Positions 45,019 through 53,852 of a stretch of 64,000 nucleotides of DNA are shown in pieces. The stretch lies in NCBI RefSeq assembly GCF_900113875.1, contig NZ_FORA01000003.1:248001-312000 (forward strand). The letters are read 5' to 3'. The notes below the pieces were generated by a model, which saw only the letters and a list, made by a program, of their open reading frames with translations, was not told the origin of the DNA and ran no database searches. Source of the stretch: Jannaschia pohangensis. Its GTDB lineage: Bacteria; Pseudomonadota; Alphaproteobacteria; Rhodobacterales; Rhodobacteraceae. Each line of letters starts with the position of its first letter. Within the stretch, counting starts at the first letter, position 1. Both the position numbers and the translations under genes were made by a program.

Positions 45019-45924
45019 TTATTTCTCCCACTCGGGGATCGATTCATTTGTCATGGCAAGGAATCGGTGTGTTTCCGCCGAAAGGCTGGCGGCCAATGCC
45101 GCGCGGGCGGCCGTGTCATCCACCTCGTCCTTGCGGAAGCTTTGACTTCCAAGGGCCCGCAGGCTGTCCACGGCGGCCTTGGGCAGAAAGCCGCGAGCCG
45201 CCTGCCAGGCCTTGGAGTCCCGGATCATCTTGACACCCGGCAACCGCGCCCTGCGGCTTGTCGGCGGCGACTGATGGCGCGCGCGCAGATCCTCCTCCCC
45301 GGGCGAAAACGGCGTCAGCCCAAGCCAGTCCACAAGATCGTCCAGCGTCTCGCGGCGGCGGGCGCGCAGCCGCTCCGCCACCACGACCTTGATTTGCGCG
45401 GCGGGGAAATGAGACAGGTATTCGTCCAATTGCAGCGCATAGTTCGACGTGTCGCGGTAGATCGGATTGTCGCGGATCGCCTCATCCAGCGGCAGGGGTT
45501 CCTGGAATTCCTTGGCGCGCTGCCAATAGTGACCTATGGCGCGCTCCACGGGCTCTCGGACGATGTAGATGATCCGGGCGTCGGGACAGGCGGCCGCGAT
45601 CCGCCCCGCCACGCCCGACCGATGCGGGGCCTGGGAATAATAGACGCTGCCTTCGCCACGGTAGCGTGCGCCCTCGCCACCCGCCCAAAGATCCAGATAG
45701 GCCTCCCAATCATGGGAGCAGGGCCGGTGCGCCATGACCGGCCACGCGGCCTCCAGATCGCCTTGATCGACGAAGAAACAGGGCTCCTTTTCGTCGCTCA
45801 TCCGGATTTCGGGATGCAGCCGCAGATAGGCGTGGAGCGCGCTCGACCCAGATTTTGAGGCGCCAATGACAAAGAGGTTCGGCATCAGTTCGGGTCGGGA
45901 GACGGCGGGGCTGTCGTTCGTCAT
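45019..45924 (-). CDS. Sulfotransferase family protein (third of three)
   Basis: This 301-residue protein has the PAPS loop FVIGASKSGSSALHAYLRLH (about 18-37), KEPCFFVDQ, and the 3'-phosphate motif IIYIVREPVERAIGHYWQRA. It resembles heparan-sulfate-type sulfotransferase domains. It follows the GT2 gene on the same strand, with 22 bases between. It may act on the local polysaccharide. Confidence 0.87.
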   Translation of the reverse strand: MTNDSPAVSRPELMPNLFVIGASKSGSSALHAYLRLHPEIRMSDEKEPCFFVDQGDLEAAWPVMAHRPCSHDWEAYLDLWAGGEGARYRGEGSVYYSQAPHRSGVAGRIAAACPDARIIYIVREPVERAIGHYWQRAKEFQEPLPLDEAIRDNPIYRDTSNYALQLDEYLSHFPAAQIKVVVAERLRARRRETLDDLVDWLGLTPFSPGEEDLRARHQSPPTSRRARLPGVKMIRDSKAWQAARGFLPKAAVDSLRALGSQSFRKDEVDDTAARAALAASLSAETHRFLAMTNESIPEWEK

Positions 45925-45946
45925 CGAGTCACCTTCGGGATACGAG

Positions 45947-46855
45947 TCACAAGGTCAGGATTCGTCCAGGGTCGGCGCGACCCCGGGCCACATCGAAAAG
46001 GGCGCGCCAATTGCCGATCGCCCGGGCGCGCCGGTCGATCCAAGGCTCGGGTCGCAGCATCCGCAGATGATTCGCCGCCATGTTGCGCGTGGCAAGCCGC
46101 AAGGCAAAGCGCGCGGTCATCGTGCCCTTGCGCCACAGATACCACGTGTTCGCGATCTGGCTGTAGCCGAGGCGCTGACCGGCGGTTTCCCGGCCCGATT
46201 TGGCCCCGCGGTGAACACCGGCAAAGGCATCGGTCTTGATCCGGGCGCCGCTGATCCGGGCGGCAAAGTCGATGTCCTCCTGCCAGCCATAGAGCGGCAA
46301 CGCCTCGTCAAACCGCGCATCCCCGATGCTGGACACCCGGTAGGCCATGTTGCACCCATAAAGCCCCGCCAGGTTGCGACGCAGGACGCGGCCCTCGGTC
46401 GGTTCGGGATGATCGCTGTCCCACCGGGCAACCATCTCGGCGGCCTCCGTGTGATCGAAACCCGGCCCGTTGATGCCGTCTGCGATCAGATGACCCGTCA
46501 TGCCCCCGACGTCCCCCCGGGCGGCAAAGGCCAGTTCGATCCCGGCCAATGCGTGGCGCGAGGGCAGGAAGTCGTCGTCGAAGAAGACCACAATGTCGGC
46601 ATCCCCGGCGAGCGCATCCAGCCCGGCATTACGCTGTCTCGGCAGGCCCTTGGGGGGGTGGATCACCTCGGCCCGCGTGCCGTGGCCAAAGCGCGGAGCG
46701 GGATCGAACCCGATGTGTTCCGGCCCCGGCACCGAAAATATCACCCGGTCGGCGGGGCGGCTCTGATTGTCCAGAAACGGGACCAGATCGGCCAGACAAT
46801 CGGGGCGACCGGCAGAGCAGATGACAACGGCCAATCGGGATGCTGGATTCGACAT
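45947..46855 (-). CDS. Glycosyltransferase family 2
   Basis: This 302-residue GT-A enzyme has an N-terminal LAVVICSAGRPDCLADLVPF and QRNAGLDALAGDADIVVFFD. The metal-binding Asp motif is in FFDDDFLPS, and YGWQEDIDFAARIS carries the catalytic acidic pair. ATG 46855 is preferred over 46921 because the latter adds an unrelated stretch. It probably adds a sugar in the EPS repeat unit. Confidence 0.89.
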   Translation of the reverse strand: MSNPASRLAVVICSAGRPDCLADLVPFLDNQSRPADRVIFSVPGPEHIGFDPAPRFGHGTRAEVIHPPKGLPRQRNAGLDALAGDADIVVFFDDDFLPSRHALAGIELAFAARGDVGGMTGHLIADGINGPGFDHTEAAEMVARWDSDHPEPTEGRVLRRNLAGLYGCNMAYRVSSIGDARFDEALPLYGWQEDIDFAARISGARIKTDAFAGVHRGAKSGRETAGQRLGYSQIANTWYLWRKGTMTARFALRLATRNMAANHLRMLRPEPWIDRRARAIGNWRALFDVARGRADPGRILTL

Positions 46856-47078
46856 GAAAACTTTCTGCAGCGCGGCGCAATCGGGCGGCTCCACGATGGC
46901 GACGGCGGACAAGCGTGTCAATCAACACCGACAGGCCTGGGTGAAACCTATTGTCGGAAAGGCCTGCACGCGCTAGCCTTCGCGCGGGGTAAGGGTACGG
47001 TACAATGAATGCTGCGTATGCAAATCGCGGGGCGCTCGGGCGTACCTGTCTGGCCGTTTCCATTTCCGGGAAGGACAC

Positions 47079-48380
47079 GTGACCTGCTCGGACGTTGTTG
47101 TTCTGGGCGCCGGAATTGCGGGACTGGCGGCGGCGGACCGGCTGTCGGCGGCGGGCGCACGGGTCACGGTGCTGGAAATGGGCGACCGGGTCGGAGGCGC
47201 GCACCGAAGCAAGACCATCGGCCCCTACACCTTCGATTTCGGGAGCATCTTCTATGAGGCGGGGGCCCGGCTCTTCGATCTGCCGGGGGCGAAGGCAGAC
47301 ATGTGTCCGACCGTGCAACGACAGCAGCGCCGCCTGACGCCCGACGGCAGCCTGCGACACTATCCGATCCAGCCGGAAGACGTGATGACTTGGCCCGCCG
47401 GGCGAAAGCTGCGGGCGCTGCGCGATCTGCTGGTGCAGCGGTTCGCGGTGCAGCGAGATGGCTCGCTGGAGACGATCTGCCGCCGTCGTCTGGGCGATAC
47501 GATCTACCGCGAGACCGGGTTGCGTGACTACGTCACTCGCTTTCACCACGTCCCCGCCGATCAGATCGACGAGGAGTTCTTTCTGCACCGGATGGCCTTT
47601 GTCGCCAAATCTACCGAGTTTGCGGCACTGACCCGAACAGCCACCCGGATGCTCCGCAAGCAGGACACGATACCGCAGTCCCGTCCGTCCCTTCTCGTGC
47701 GACCCCGGTCCGGCTATGGCGCGATCTTCGATCCGATTGTTGCCGCCCTACGGGCGCGCGGCGTGCAATTCGAGTTGAATACCCCCGTCACCGGATTGTC
47801 CCGCGACACAACGGGGACGCGGGTGGAGACATCGGGCGGCGCGTTCCGGGCCGATGCGGTGGTCGGGGCCATGCCGCTCGATGCGTTGCATCGGATGCTT
47901 TTCGGAGTGGACTCGGGGCTCGTCTCGCTGGACCTGATGTCACTTTTCGTCTCGGCCGAGACATTGCATCCCGAAACGGGCAACGTCCTCTACAACTTCC
48001 ACAGCAAGGGTCGCTGGAAACGTGCGACGATCTACTCCCGCATCTATCCCACGCCCGACATCGACCGGGCATTCTTTACCGTCGAAGTGACCCTGCCGCC
48101 CGGCGCCTCTCCCGATCCAGCCGATGCCTTTGCCCAGACGGTGGCGCATTTCGACGACTGCGGTCTCGGCAAGGATCTGCGGCTCGAGGGGCATGGCCTG
48201 CTACCCGGGGCCTATCCGCTTTATGCCCGCGGGCAGAAGGCGCGGGCGCAGGCGGTTCTTGACCGGGTCACGGCTGCGGCGGTGCTTCCGGTGGGACGCC
48301 AGGGCCGATTCGAGTATCTTCCGACTTCCAGCGGCGTCATCCGGCGGGTGGCCGAAGTGCTGGCCGACGCCCCGACCTGA
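47079..48380 (+). CDS. FAD-dependent amine-oxidase / UDP-galactopyranose-mutase-like protein
   Basis: This 433-residue flavoprotein starts at a GTG. It has the dinucleotide loop VVVLGAGIAGLAAADRLSAA, then TVLEMGDRVGGAHRSKTIGP and FDFGSIFYEAG. The C-terminal end has the second FAD contact (EYLPTSSGVIRRVAEVL). Its placement in an EPS locus suggests UDP-galactopyranose mutase or a related NDP-sugar enzyme, but protoporphyrinogen-oxidase-like or other amine-oxidase activity is possible. It is followed by the glycoside hydrolase gene after 12 bases. Confidence 0.78.
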   Translation: MTCSDVVVLGAGIAGLAAADRLSAAGARVTVLEMGDRVGGAHRSKTIGPYTFDFGSIFYEAGARLFDLPGAKADMCPTVQRQQRRLTPDGSLRHYPIQPEDVMTWPAGRKLRALRDLLVQRFAVQRDGSLETICRRRLGDTIYRETGLRDYVTRFHHVPADQIDEEFFLHRMAFVAKSTEFAALTRTATRMLRKQDTIPQSRPSLLVRPRSGYGAIFDPIVAALRARGVQFELNTPVTGLSRDTTGTRVETSGGAFRADAVVGAMPLDALHRMLFGVDSGLVSLDLMSLFVSAETLHPETGNVLYNFHSKGRWKRATIYSRIYPTPDIDRAFFTVEVTLPPGASPDPADAFAQTVAHFDDCGLGKDLRLEGHGLLPGAYPLYARGQKARAQAVLDRVTAAAVLPVGRQGRFEYLPTSSGVIRRVAEVLADAPT

Positions 48381-48392
48381 GCCCGAAAGACC

Positions 48393-50054
48393 ATGAACGC
48401 CATGCGCCTTGCCTGCCTTGCCCTCGCCCTGCTGTTGGCCGCCCCCGCCTCTGGCCAGGAAGTGACCGGGCCGCGTCTGGGGGCGGCGTCGAACATGGGC
48501 CAGGGCATCACGCCGCGATTGACTCGTCTTGCAACCGCCCTGGGTGTGCGCGACCTGCGCGACGGGCTCAGCTGGACCCGGGCCGAGCAACGGGCGGGGG
48601 ATATCCGCTTTGACGGTGCGCGGCTGACCTTCCCCGACCAGATGGCGCAAATGGGGATCGCGGCGGGCATCGTGCTCAATTGGGGCAATCCGCTCTTTGA
48701 TGACGGGGACACGCCGCATACCCCCGCCGCAATCGACGCCTTCGGCGGTTTCGCGGCGCAGGTGGCGACCCGTTTCCCCAACCTCGACCATCTGGAAATC
48801 GGAAATGAATTCAACGGGGTGAACTTTGTGCGCGGCCCCCTGGCCGAGATGTCGCCGCTGGAACGTGCCCGCGCCTATGTGCCGCTTCTGGCAAGTGCGG
48901 CGACACAGGTTCGCGCGGTCCGCCCCGATCTGCGCATCCTCGGCGGGGCGACCCATTCGATCCCGGCGGGCTGGCTCTGGGAAGTGCTGGACGCGGGCGG
49001 AGCCGAGCACATGGACGCGCTGGCCATCCACCCCTACACCACCCCGGCCGAGCAACTCGTCCGGCAGTTGGCCGTGCTGCGTCGCCATCCGGATGCCGCG
49101 CGCCTGCCGATCGAGGTGACGGAATTCGGCCATCCCGATCCGGCCCGCGCCGCGGGGCATTTCCTGCGCAACTATTGCCAGATGGCGCTTGGCGGGGTGA
49201 CGCGGGCCGTCTGGTATCCGTTCAATGAGCGAGGAGACGGCTTGGTGCCGCTGGTGGCGGACGGCGGACGGGTGACATCGGCGGGTCGGGCCTTCCGCCT
49301 GATCGCCGAGCGGATGGAGGGTCGGCCCGTCAGGGATGCCGCGCCCGACCCCTTCACCTATGCCTGCCGCTTCGGCGGCGACGTGACCATTGTCTGGGGC
49401 GCGCCGCGCGGCCTCGACCTGCCCGAGGGGGTCACCGTTCTGGATGCCGAAGGCGCGGTGGTCACCGCCCCCGCAACCCTGAGCGAAAAGGAACCCCTGG
49501 TCCTGCTGCACGCCGATGGGGCCGAGGCCATCGCCGCCCGAACAGACATCGCCGCCGACAGCTATCACCAGTTCGCCTATCCGGCCGCGAACGGCGACCC
49601 GGCTCCGAGCGACGGCTTCGACCGGTTCGCGCGACGCGGCGGCACGCGGATTGATCTGGTCACCCTGCCGGGGCAAGAGGCTTCGGGCACGCCCTGGTTC
49701 CCCTATCTGGGCGTCCCTGCCCTGCGCCCCCTGCGCCTGACCGCGGAGACACTGGTGCCCGGCGGCGGTCCCGCCGACCCGGTCGAGATCCTGCACCGCT
49801 ATGTCGCGCCGGTCGACCAGGTTCTGACCCTTGAGGCGCGCTTCGACGTGCCGGACCGAAGCGCCGACGGCATCGCCGTTACCATCTCGCTCGATGGCGA
49901 GGTTCTGGCCGAGGCATCGGGCAAGGACCCTTTCGACATCACCCGCAACGGCATCGCCCTTGCCGAAGGTCAGACGCTGGACATCGCGGTCGGCCCCAAT
50001 GGAACGCCCCGGGGGGATGTGATCGGCTATCGCATCACCCTGCGGCACGAATGA
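48393..50054 (+). CDS. Secreted clan-A glycoside-hydrolase-like protein
   Basis: This 553-residue protein has a signal peptide (RLACLALALLLAAPASG). Its (beta/alpha)8-type catalytic part has the acid/base Glu in LEIGNEFN (Glu139) and the nucleophile in IEVTEFGHP (Glu244). A C-terminal beta-rich part follows from about residue 340. It could cut the polysaccharide during export or turnover, as EPS-locus hydrolases do. The exact GH family is not certain. The next glycosyltransferase start overlaps its stop. Confidence 0.82.
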   Translation: MNAMRLACLALALLLAAPASGQEVTGPRLGAASNMGQGITPRLTRLATALGVRDLRDGLSWTRAEQRAGDIRFDGARLTFPDQMAQMGIAAGIVLNWGNPLFDDGDTPHTPAAIDAFGGFAAQVATRFPNLDHLEIGNEFNGVNFVRGPLAEMSPLERARAYVPLLASAATQVRAVRPDLRILGGATHSIPAGWLWEVLDAGGAEHMDALAIHPYTTPAEQLVRQLAVLRRHPDAARLPIEVTEFGHPDPARAAGHFLRNYCQMALGGVTRAVWYPFNERGDGLVPLVADGGRVTSAGRAFRLIAERMEGRPVRDAAPDPFTYACRFGGDVTIVWGAPRGLDLPEGVTVLDAEGAVVTAPATLSEKEPLVLLHADGAEAIAARTDIAADSYHQFAYPAANGDPAPSDGFDRFARRGGTRIDLVTLPGQEASGTPWFPYLGVPALRPLRLTAETLVPGGGPADPVEILHRYVAPVDQVLTLEARFDVPDRSADGIAVTISLDGEVLAEASGKDPFDITRNGIALAEGQTLDIAVGPNGTPRGDVIGYRITLRHE

Positions 50055-51286
50055 CGGGGGCGAACATGAAAGTTGTCATCCTGAACGACGCCAGCATCGC
50101 GCGCGGCGGGGCCACGGGCCTGTCACTGCTGCAGGCGCGGCTTCTGCGGGAGCGGGGCATCCCGGTCACCTTCATCGCGGGCGACGCGTTGGACAACCCC
50201 GATCTTGCCGCCACGGGGGCAACCCATGTGAACCTAGGTGGCCTGCCCCTGATGAAATCCCATCCGCTCCGGGCCGCGACGCTGGGCCTTTATGATCCAG
50301 CGATGCGCGATGGTATCGCCGACTTCATTGCCCGGCAGGACGACGCGCAGACGGTCTATCACGTCCATTCCTGGTCCAAGGCCCTGACGCCGTCTCTGTT
50401 TTCGGCGCTGCGCCCGGTGGCGGCGCGGGTCTTTATCCATGCCCATGACTTCTTTTTGGCCTGCCCGAACGGCGGTTACATGAACTATCCGGCGATGCGC
50501 CCCTGCGAGCTGCGCCCCCTGTCGCCTGCCTGCCTTGCCAGCAATTGCGACAAGCGCAGCCGCGCCCAGAAAGCCTGGCGCGTGACGCGGCAGGCCATTC
50601 TGCGGCGGACGATGCCGACGGACGCGCCCTGGGGTGGCATTCTGATGATCCATCCGGGAATGCGACCCTATCTGGAGAAGGTCGGCTATCCGGGCCACCT
50701 CTTGTATCCGCTGCGCAACCCCGCCGAAAGGCTGACCGAGACGCGGGTGCGGGCCGAGGCCGGGACGCGCCTTCTGTTTGCCGGGCGGGTCGAGGCGGAA
50801 AAGGGGATCGAGGATCTGGTCGCCGCCGCCGCCAGAGCGGGAGCGCCCCTGACCGTGGTGGGCGATGGTCCCCTGCTGGAGCCGCTGCGCGCCGCCCACC
50901 CCGGCGTGCGCTTCACCGGCTGGATGGACCGCGCTGGCCTGGCCGCCGAGATGGCCACGGCGCGCGCACTCGTGATGCCGTCCCGTTATCCCGAACCCTT
51001 CGGGCTGGTTGCCGCCGAAGCCGTGATGTCGGGCCTGCCCGCGATGGTTTCGCACAGCGCGCTTCTGGCCCGGGAACTGGCGGAAACAGGGCTTGGCTGG
51101 TCTGTGAATGCGCGCGACCCGGTGGCCTTTGCCGATGGCCTGCGCGCCGTGATGGACACCCCGCCCGACGTCATCGCAGACATGAGCCGCAGGGGCTTTG
51201 ACGCGGAAACGCCGGTCTGCACCACACCGGACGCCTGGATCGACGGGCAGATTGAGCTTTGGCGCGGCGCGCTTCAGGCGGACTGA
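50051..51286 (+). CDS. Glycosyltransferase, GT4 type
   Basis: This 411-residue GT-B enzyme starts at the ATG at 50051, overlapping the previous stop; an ATG at 50066 would remove five residues. It has VVILNDASIARGGATGLSLL, HAHDFFLACPNGGYMNYPAM, and LLFAGRVEAEKGIEDLVAAA. The donor motif is MPSRYPEPFGLVAAEAVMSG. The CxxC-rich loop LASNCDK occurs in GT4 proteins of this type. It converges with the pyruvyl transferase gene and overlaps it by 13 bases. Confidence 0.9.
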   Translation: MTGANMKVVILNDASIARGGATGLSLLQARLLRERGIPVTFIAGDALDNPDLAATGATHVNLGGLPLMKSHPLRAATLGLYDPAMRDGIADFIARQDDAQTVYHVHSWSKALTPSLFSALRPVAARVFIHAHDFFLACPNGGYMNYPAMRPCELRPLSPACLASNCDKRSRAQKAWRVTRQAILRRTMPTDAPWGGILMIHPGMRPYLEKVGYPGHLLYPLRNPAERLTETRVRAEAGTRLLFAGRVEAEKGIEDLVAAAARAGAPLTVVGDGPLLEPLRAAHPGVRFTGWMDRAGLAAEMATARALVMPSRYPEPFGLVAAEAVMSGLPAMVSHSALLARELAETGLGWSVNARDPVAFADGLRAVMDTPPDVIADMSRRGFDAETPVCTTPDAWIDGQIELWRGALQAD

Positions 51287-52464
51287 AGCACCGCGAAGGC
51301 GCGGGCGACATCGGCCTGCGCCTCGGCCAGAACCGTGGCGTGGACATCCATATCAAGCCCCTCTTCGGCCGCCGTCATGATGCGCCGCGCCGCCGCATCG
51401 GCGGGCAATGTCGCGGGGTCGGCCAGCCAGTCGTCGCGTCCGACCGAGGCCATGAAACTGGCGACCTTGGCATCCCAGGCAAGGGCCAGCGCCGGCACGC
51501 CGTGGGAATAGGCCGCGATGACCGCATGCATGCGATAGGCTGCGATGGCATCGCAATCCGCCACCAGGGTCGACAGTTCGGTCGGGGTCGTCGGCCGGTC
51601 CAATGGCACATCCATCGCCAAGAGGTCGGCGCGCATCTGTTCGGCGGTGGCCACATCCTCCGGGCTGCCGTTGGTGAAGGCACGCACCTGTGCGCCCGCC
51701 GCACGCAGTGCACGGGCCACGTCGAGATACCAGGCGCGCAGGCCGACCTCGGTCACCTGCGCCTTCGAATGATAGCGGATCGCCACGTGGCTCATCAGGC
51801 CGAGACCGATGACAGGCGTGTCGCGCGCGGAGCGCGGGGGTGCGGGATGAGCCGTGGCGCTCAGCAGACCCGGATCGCGCACGACCTGCGCCATCAAACC
51901 GGTTTTGGCCCCGATCAACCGGTCCCATGTCGCTACCGACGCTGCATCGCGCAGGAAGACCGCGCGCAGGTTCGGGCGTGAAAACGCCCGGAGCAGGCGG
52001 CGCAGGCCCTCGTCGGTGAACGACGACCCCATGCCGCACCCGAAGATCACCACGGGAAGGGCGCGGGCGGCGGCATGTCTCATGGCCAGATCCAACTTCG
52101 TGGGAAAGTTCAGGTCGAGATCGGCGATCAGGTTGCCGCCCCCGATCACCATGGCCGTGGCCCCCATGGCGTCCAGTTCCCGGTCATAATGCGGCCCCCA
52201 CTTGCGCATCGATTGCAGGCGCAGCGGCAGGCGGACGGCCTGACGCCGGACCGGACCGGGCAGCGCGTCGAGGACCGCAAGGGCCGTCCCCCGCATCGCC
52301 ATCGCATCGCCGTAGGTGCTGCGCCCGGCAAGATCGACTGAGCGTGTCCCGGGGTCGGCCCCGGCCGCGATCAGCGCCTGCTCCAGACATTCCGACAGAA
52401 GCCCGTCGCCCAGATTGGGACTGAACTTGACGTTCATGCAGGCGACGGCGGGGGCGTTCGTCAT
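51274..52464 (-). CDS. Polysaccharide pyruvyl transferase family protein
   Basis: This 396-residue enzyme probably adds a pyruvate ketal to a sugar from phosphoenolpyruvate. Family features are VKFSPNLGDGLLSECLEQAL, VIGGGNLIADLDLNFPTKLD, VVIFGCGMGSSFTDEG, and AIAAYRMHAVIAAYSHGVPA. A pyruvylated polysaccharide would carry negative charge. It is the only gene in this direction here, with an upstream region of about 600 bases shared with the ExoY-type gene. Confidence 0.9.
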   Translation of the reverse strand: MTNAPAVACMNVKFSPNLGDGLLSECLEQALIAAGADPGTRSVDLAGRSTYGDAMAMRGTALAVLDALPGPVRRQAVRLPLRLQSMRKWGPHYDRELDAMGATAMVIGGGNLIADLDLNFPTKLDLAMRHAAARALPVVIFGCGMGSSFTDEGLRRLLRAFSRPNLRAVFLRDAASVATWDRLIGAKTGLMAQVVRDPGLLSATAHPAPPRSARDTPVIGLGLMSHVAIRYHSKAQVTEVGLRAWYLDVARALRAAGAQVRAFTNGSPEDVATAEQMRADLLAMDVPLDRPTTPTELSTLVADCDAIAAYRMHAVIAAYSHGVPALALAWDAKVASFMASVGRDDWLADPATLPADAAARRIMTAAEEGLDMDVHATVLAEAQADVARAFAVLQSA

Positions 52465-52770
52465 GGCGCGGGTCTTTCAAACAGCGAGCGGGACAGGATA
52501 TCGGCCAAGCCGGACACGACCTTCGCCACACGAGTTCGTCCGTTCATAGGGCTATCGAAACATCGAGGTAAAGACCGACTGGCGAGCACAATTTGGGATC
52601 GGACCGATGCAGGGCGTCCCGAGGCGCGGCTTCGACGGCGACTGCGCAAAAGTCTTCCCCTGACGCGGTGCCGGAACCAGTCTGTTCGGCCCCTGGCGGC
52701 GGTTGCATGTGCAGCATGCTTCTTTTGTCATCATCGTCCGAGCTCTCGGGGGGCTCTCGTCTCCTCTGCA

Positions 52771-52792
52771 GTTACCCCCTCGCATGAGGGGG
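52771..52792 (-). promoter_or_regulatory. Dyad CCCCCTC-N4-GAGGGGG-TAAC (copy 1)
   Basis: On the minus strand this reads CCCCCTC-ATGC-GAGGGGG-TAAC, a perfect 7-bp dyad with a four-base spacer and TAAC after it. It lies about 307 bases upstream of the pyruvyl transferase ATG, in the direction of that gene. The same arrangement is found upstream of the giant RTX gene. It may be a regulator-binding site. Confidence 0.6.
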
Positions 52793-52830
52793 CGATTCGG
52801 TAATCTTTATTGAAAAACAGCCAATTGAAG

Positions 52831-52857
52831 CGATTCTCGTCAGAATCGGCCGATTCT
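52831..52857 (+). promoter_or_regulatory. Triple CGATTCT half-site array
   Basis: CGATTCT occurs at 52831-52837, in reverse (AGAATCG) at 52842-52848, and again at 52851-52857. This creates the perfect 16-bp palindrome AGAATCGGCCGATTCT. It lies about 210 bases upstream of the ExoY-type ATG. It looks like a cooperative operator. Confidence 0.55.
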
Positions 52858-53063
52858 CGCGATGTCGGATTGAGGAAAAGGCTGCCTATTTATCGTTCTG
52901 CTGCAGGTGCAAAACGATTAAAAATTCACGAAAAACCATTGCTTGTCACGAGTCCGTGACAAACTTCCGCCACTTTCCTTTACGGAAGGCCGCTGGAAGC
53001 GTATGCCAGTCTTGGTTTTGCGGGGTCTTCGTAGGCCTCGGGGGTGTGTAAGGGTAAAATTCG

Positions 53064-53756
53064 ATGAAAACTGCCGATGTCTGGTCGTCCTCGTCTGCCG
53101 AGGGCGCTTTATCAACTCGTCCAATTGCCGGATATGATCGCAACGCGGGGATCGCGTCGCCGCTCAAGCGCGCATTCGACGTGGCCTTCGCAATCGTCTT
53201 GCTGCCGATTCTGGTTCCGGTGATTGCGGTTCTGTATATCCTGACCCGTCTTGACGGTGGGCCGGGGTTCTTCGGCCACAGACGGATCGGAAAGGATGGC
53301 GCAGAATTCCGGTGCTGGAAAATCCGCTCCATGGTGGTGGATGCGAAGAGCGCGCTGGCCAAACATCTCGCCGAGAACCCCGATGCTGCTGCTGAATGGG
53401 CCCGGGATTTCAAGCTGGCCGATGATCCCCGGATCACGCCGCTCGGCAGATTCCTGCGGCGGACCAGCCTCGATGAGTTGCCGCAGATCTGGAATGTGCT
53501 CTGCGGTGAAATGAGCTTTGTCGGACCCCGGCCCGTGACGGCCGAAGAACTGGGCAAGTACCGGACATACAAGCACTGCTATCTTTCGGTGAAGCCGGGT
53601 ATCACGGGGGTCTGGCAGGTGTCTGGCCGCGGCGAGGTGGACTACGATACCCGCGTTGCGATGGACGTGGCCTATTTCCGCAACCACAACTTGCTGAATG
53701 ACATCTCGATCATCGCGCGGACCGCCGGCGTGATGCTGCGGCGTACGGGTCAATAG
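53064..53756 (+). CDS. Undecaprenyl-phosphate sugar-1-phosphate transferase (ExoY/WcaJ type)
   Basis: This 230-residue enzyme starts repeat-unit assembly by moving a sugar phosphate to undecaprenyl phosphate. It has a polar N-terminus (about 1-35), one membrane helix (VAFAIVLLPILVPVIAVLYI), and the catalytic part with FFGHRRIGKDGAEFRCWKIR, LPQIWNVLCGEMSFVGPRPV, and SVKPGITGVWQVSGRGEVDY. It has the short ExoY form without extra membrane segments. It is transcribed alone and ends at a strong terminator. Confidence 0.94.
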   Translation: MKTADVWSSSSAEGALSTRPIAGYDRNAGIASPLKRAFDVAFAIVLLPILVPVIAVLYILTRLDGGPGFFGHRRIGKDGAEFRCWKIRSMVVDAKSALAKHLAENPDAAAEWARDFKLADDPRITPLGRFLRRTSLDELPQIWNVLCGEMSFVGPRPVTAEELGKYRTYKHCYLSVKPGITGVWQVSGRGEVDYDTRVAMDVAYFRNHNLLNDISIIARTAGVMLRRTGQ

Positions 53757-53795
53757 CGCCGCTGGCCGATAGGTTTGGTTTTCTGTAACGAGTTC

Positions 53796-53832
53796 GGGCC
53801 GCCGCAGTGAGAACTGCGGCGGCCCTTGTTTT
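53796..53832 (+). terminator. Rho-independent terminator after ExoY-type gene
   Basis: GGGCCGCCGCAGT (53796-53808) and ACTGCGGCGGCCC (53813-53825) form a perfect 13-bp stem with a GAGA loop, followed by TTGTTTT. It ends the plus-strand transcript and lies just downstream of the convergent protease gene. Confidence 0.9.
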
Positions 53833-53852
53833 GAAAAGCGACCGGGGCGACC

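Larger units (their letters stand above)
52465..53063. other. Divergent regulatory region between pyruvyl transferase and initiating transferase
   Basis: This 600-base stretch has no convincing gene. It has two distinct dyads (listed separately at 52771-52792 and 52831-52857). The later part, 52900-53060, is AT-rich and likely carries the promoter of the ExoY-type gene. AAGGG lies just upstream of its ATG. Confidence 0.6.
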
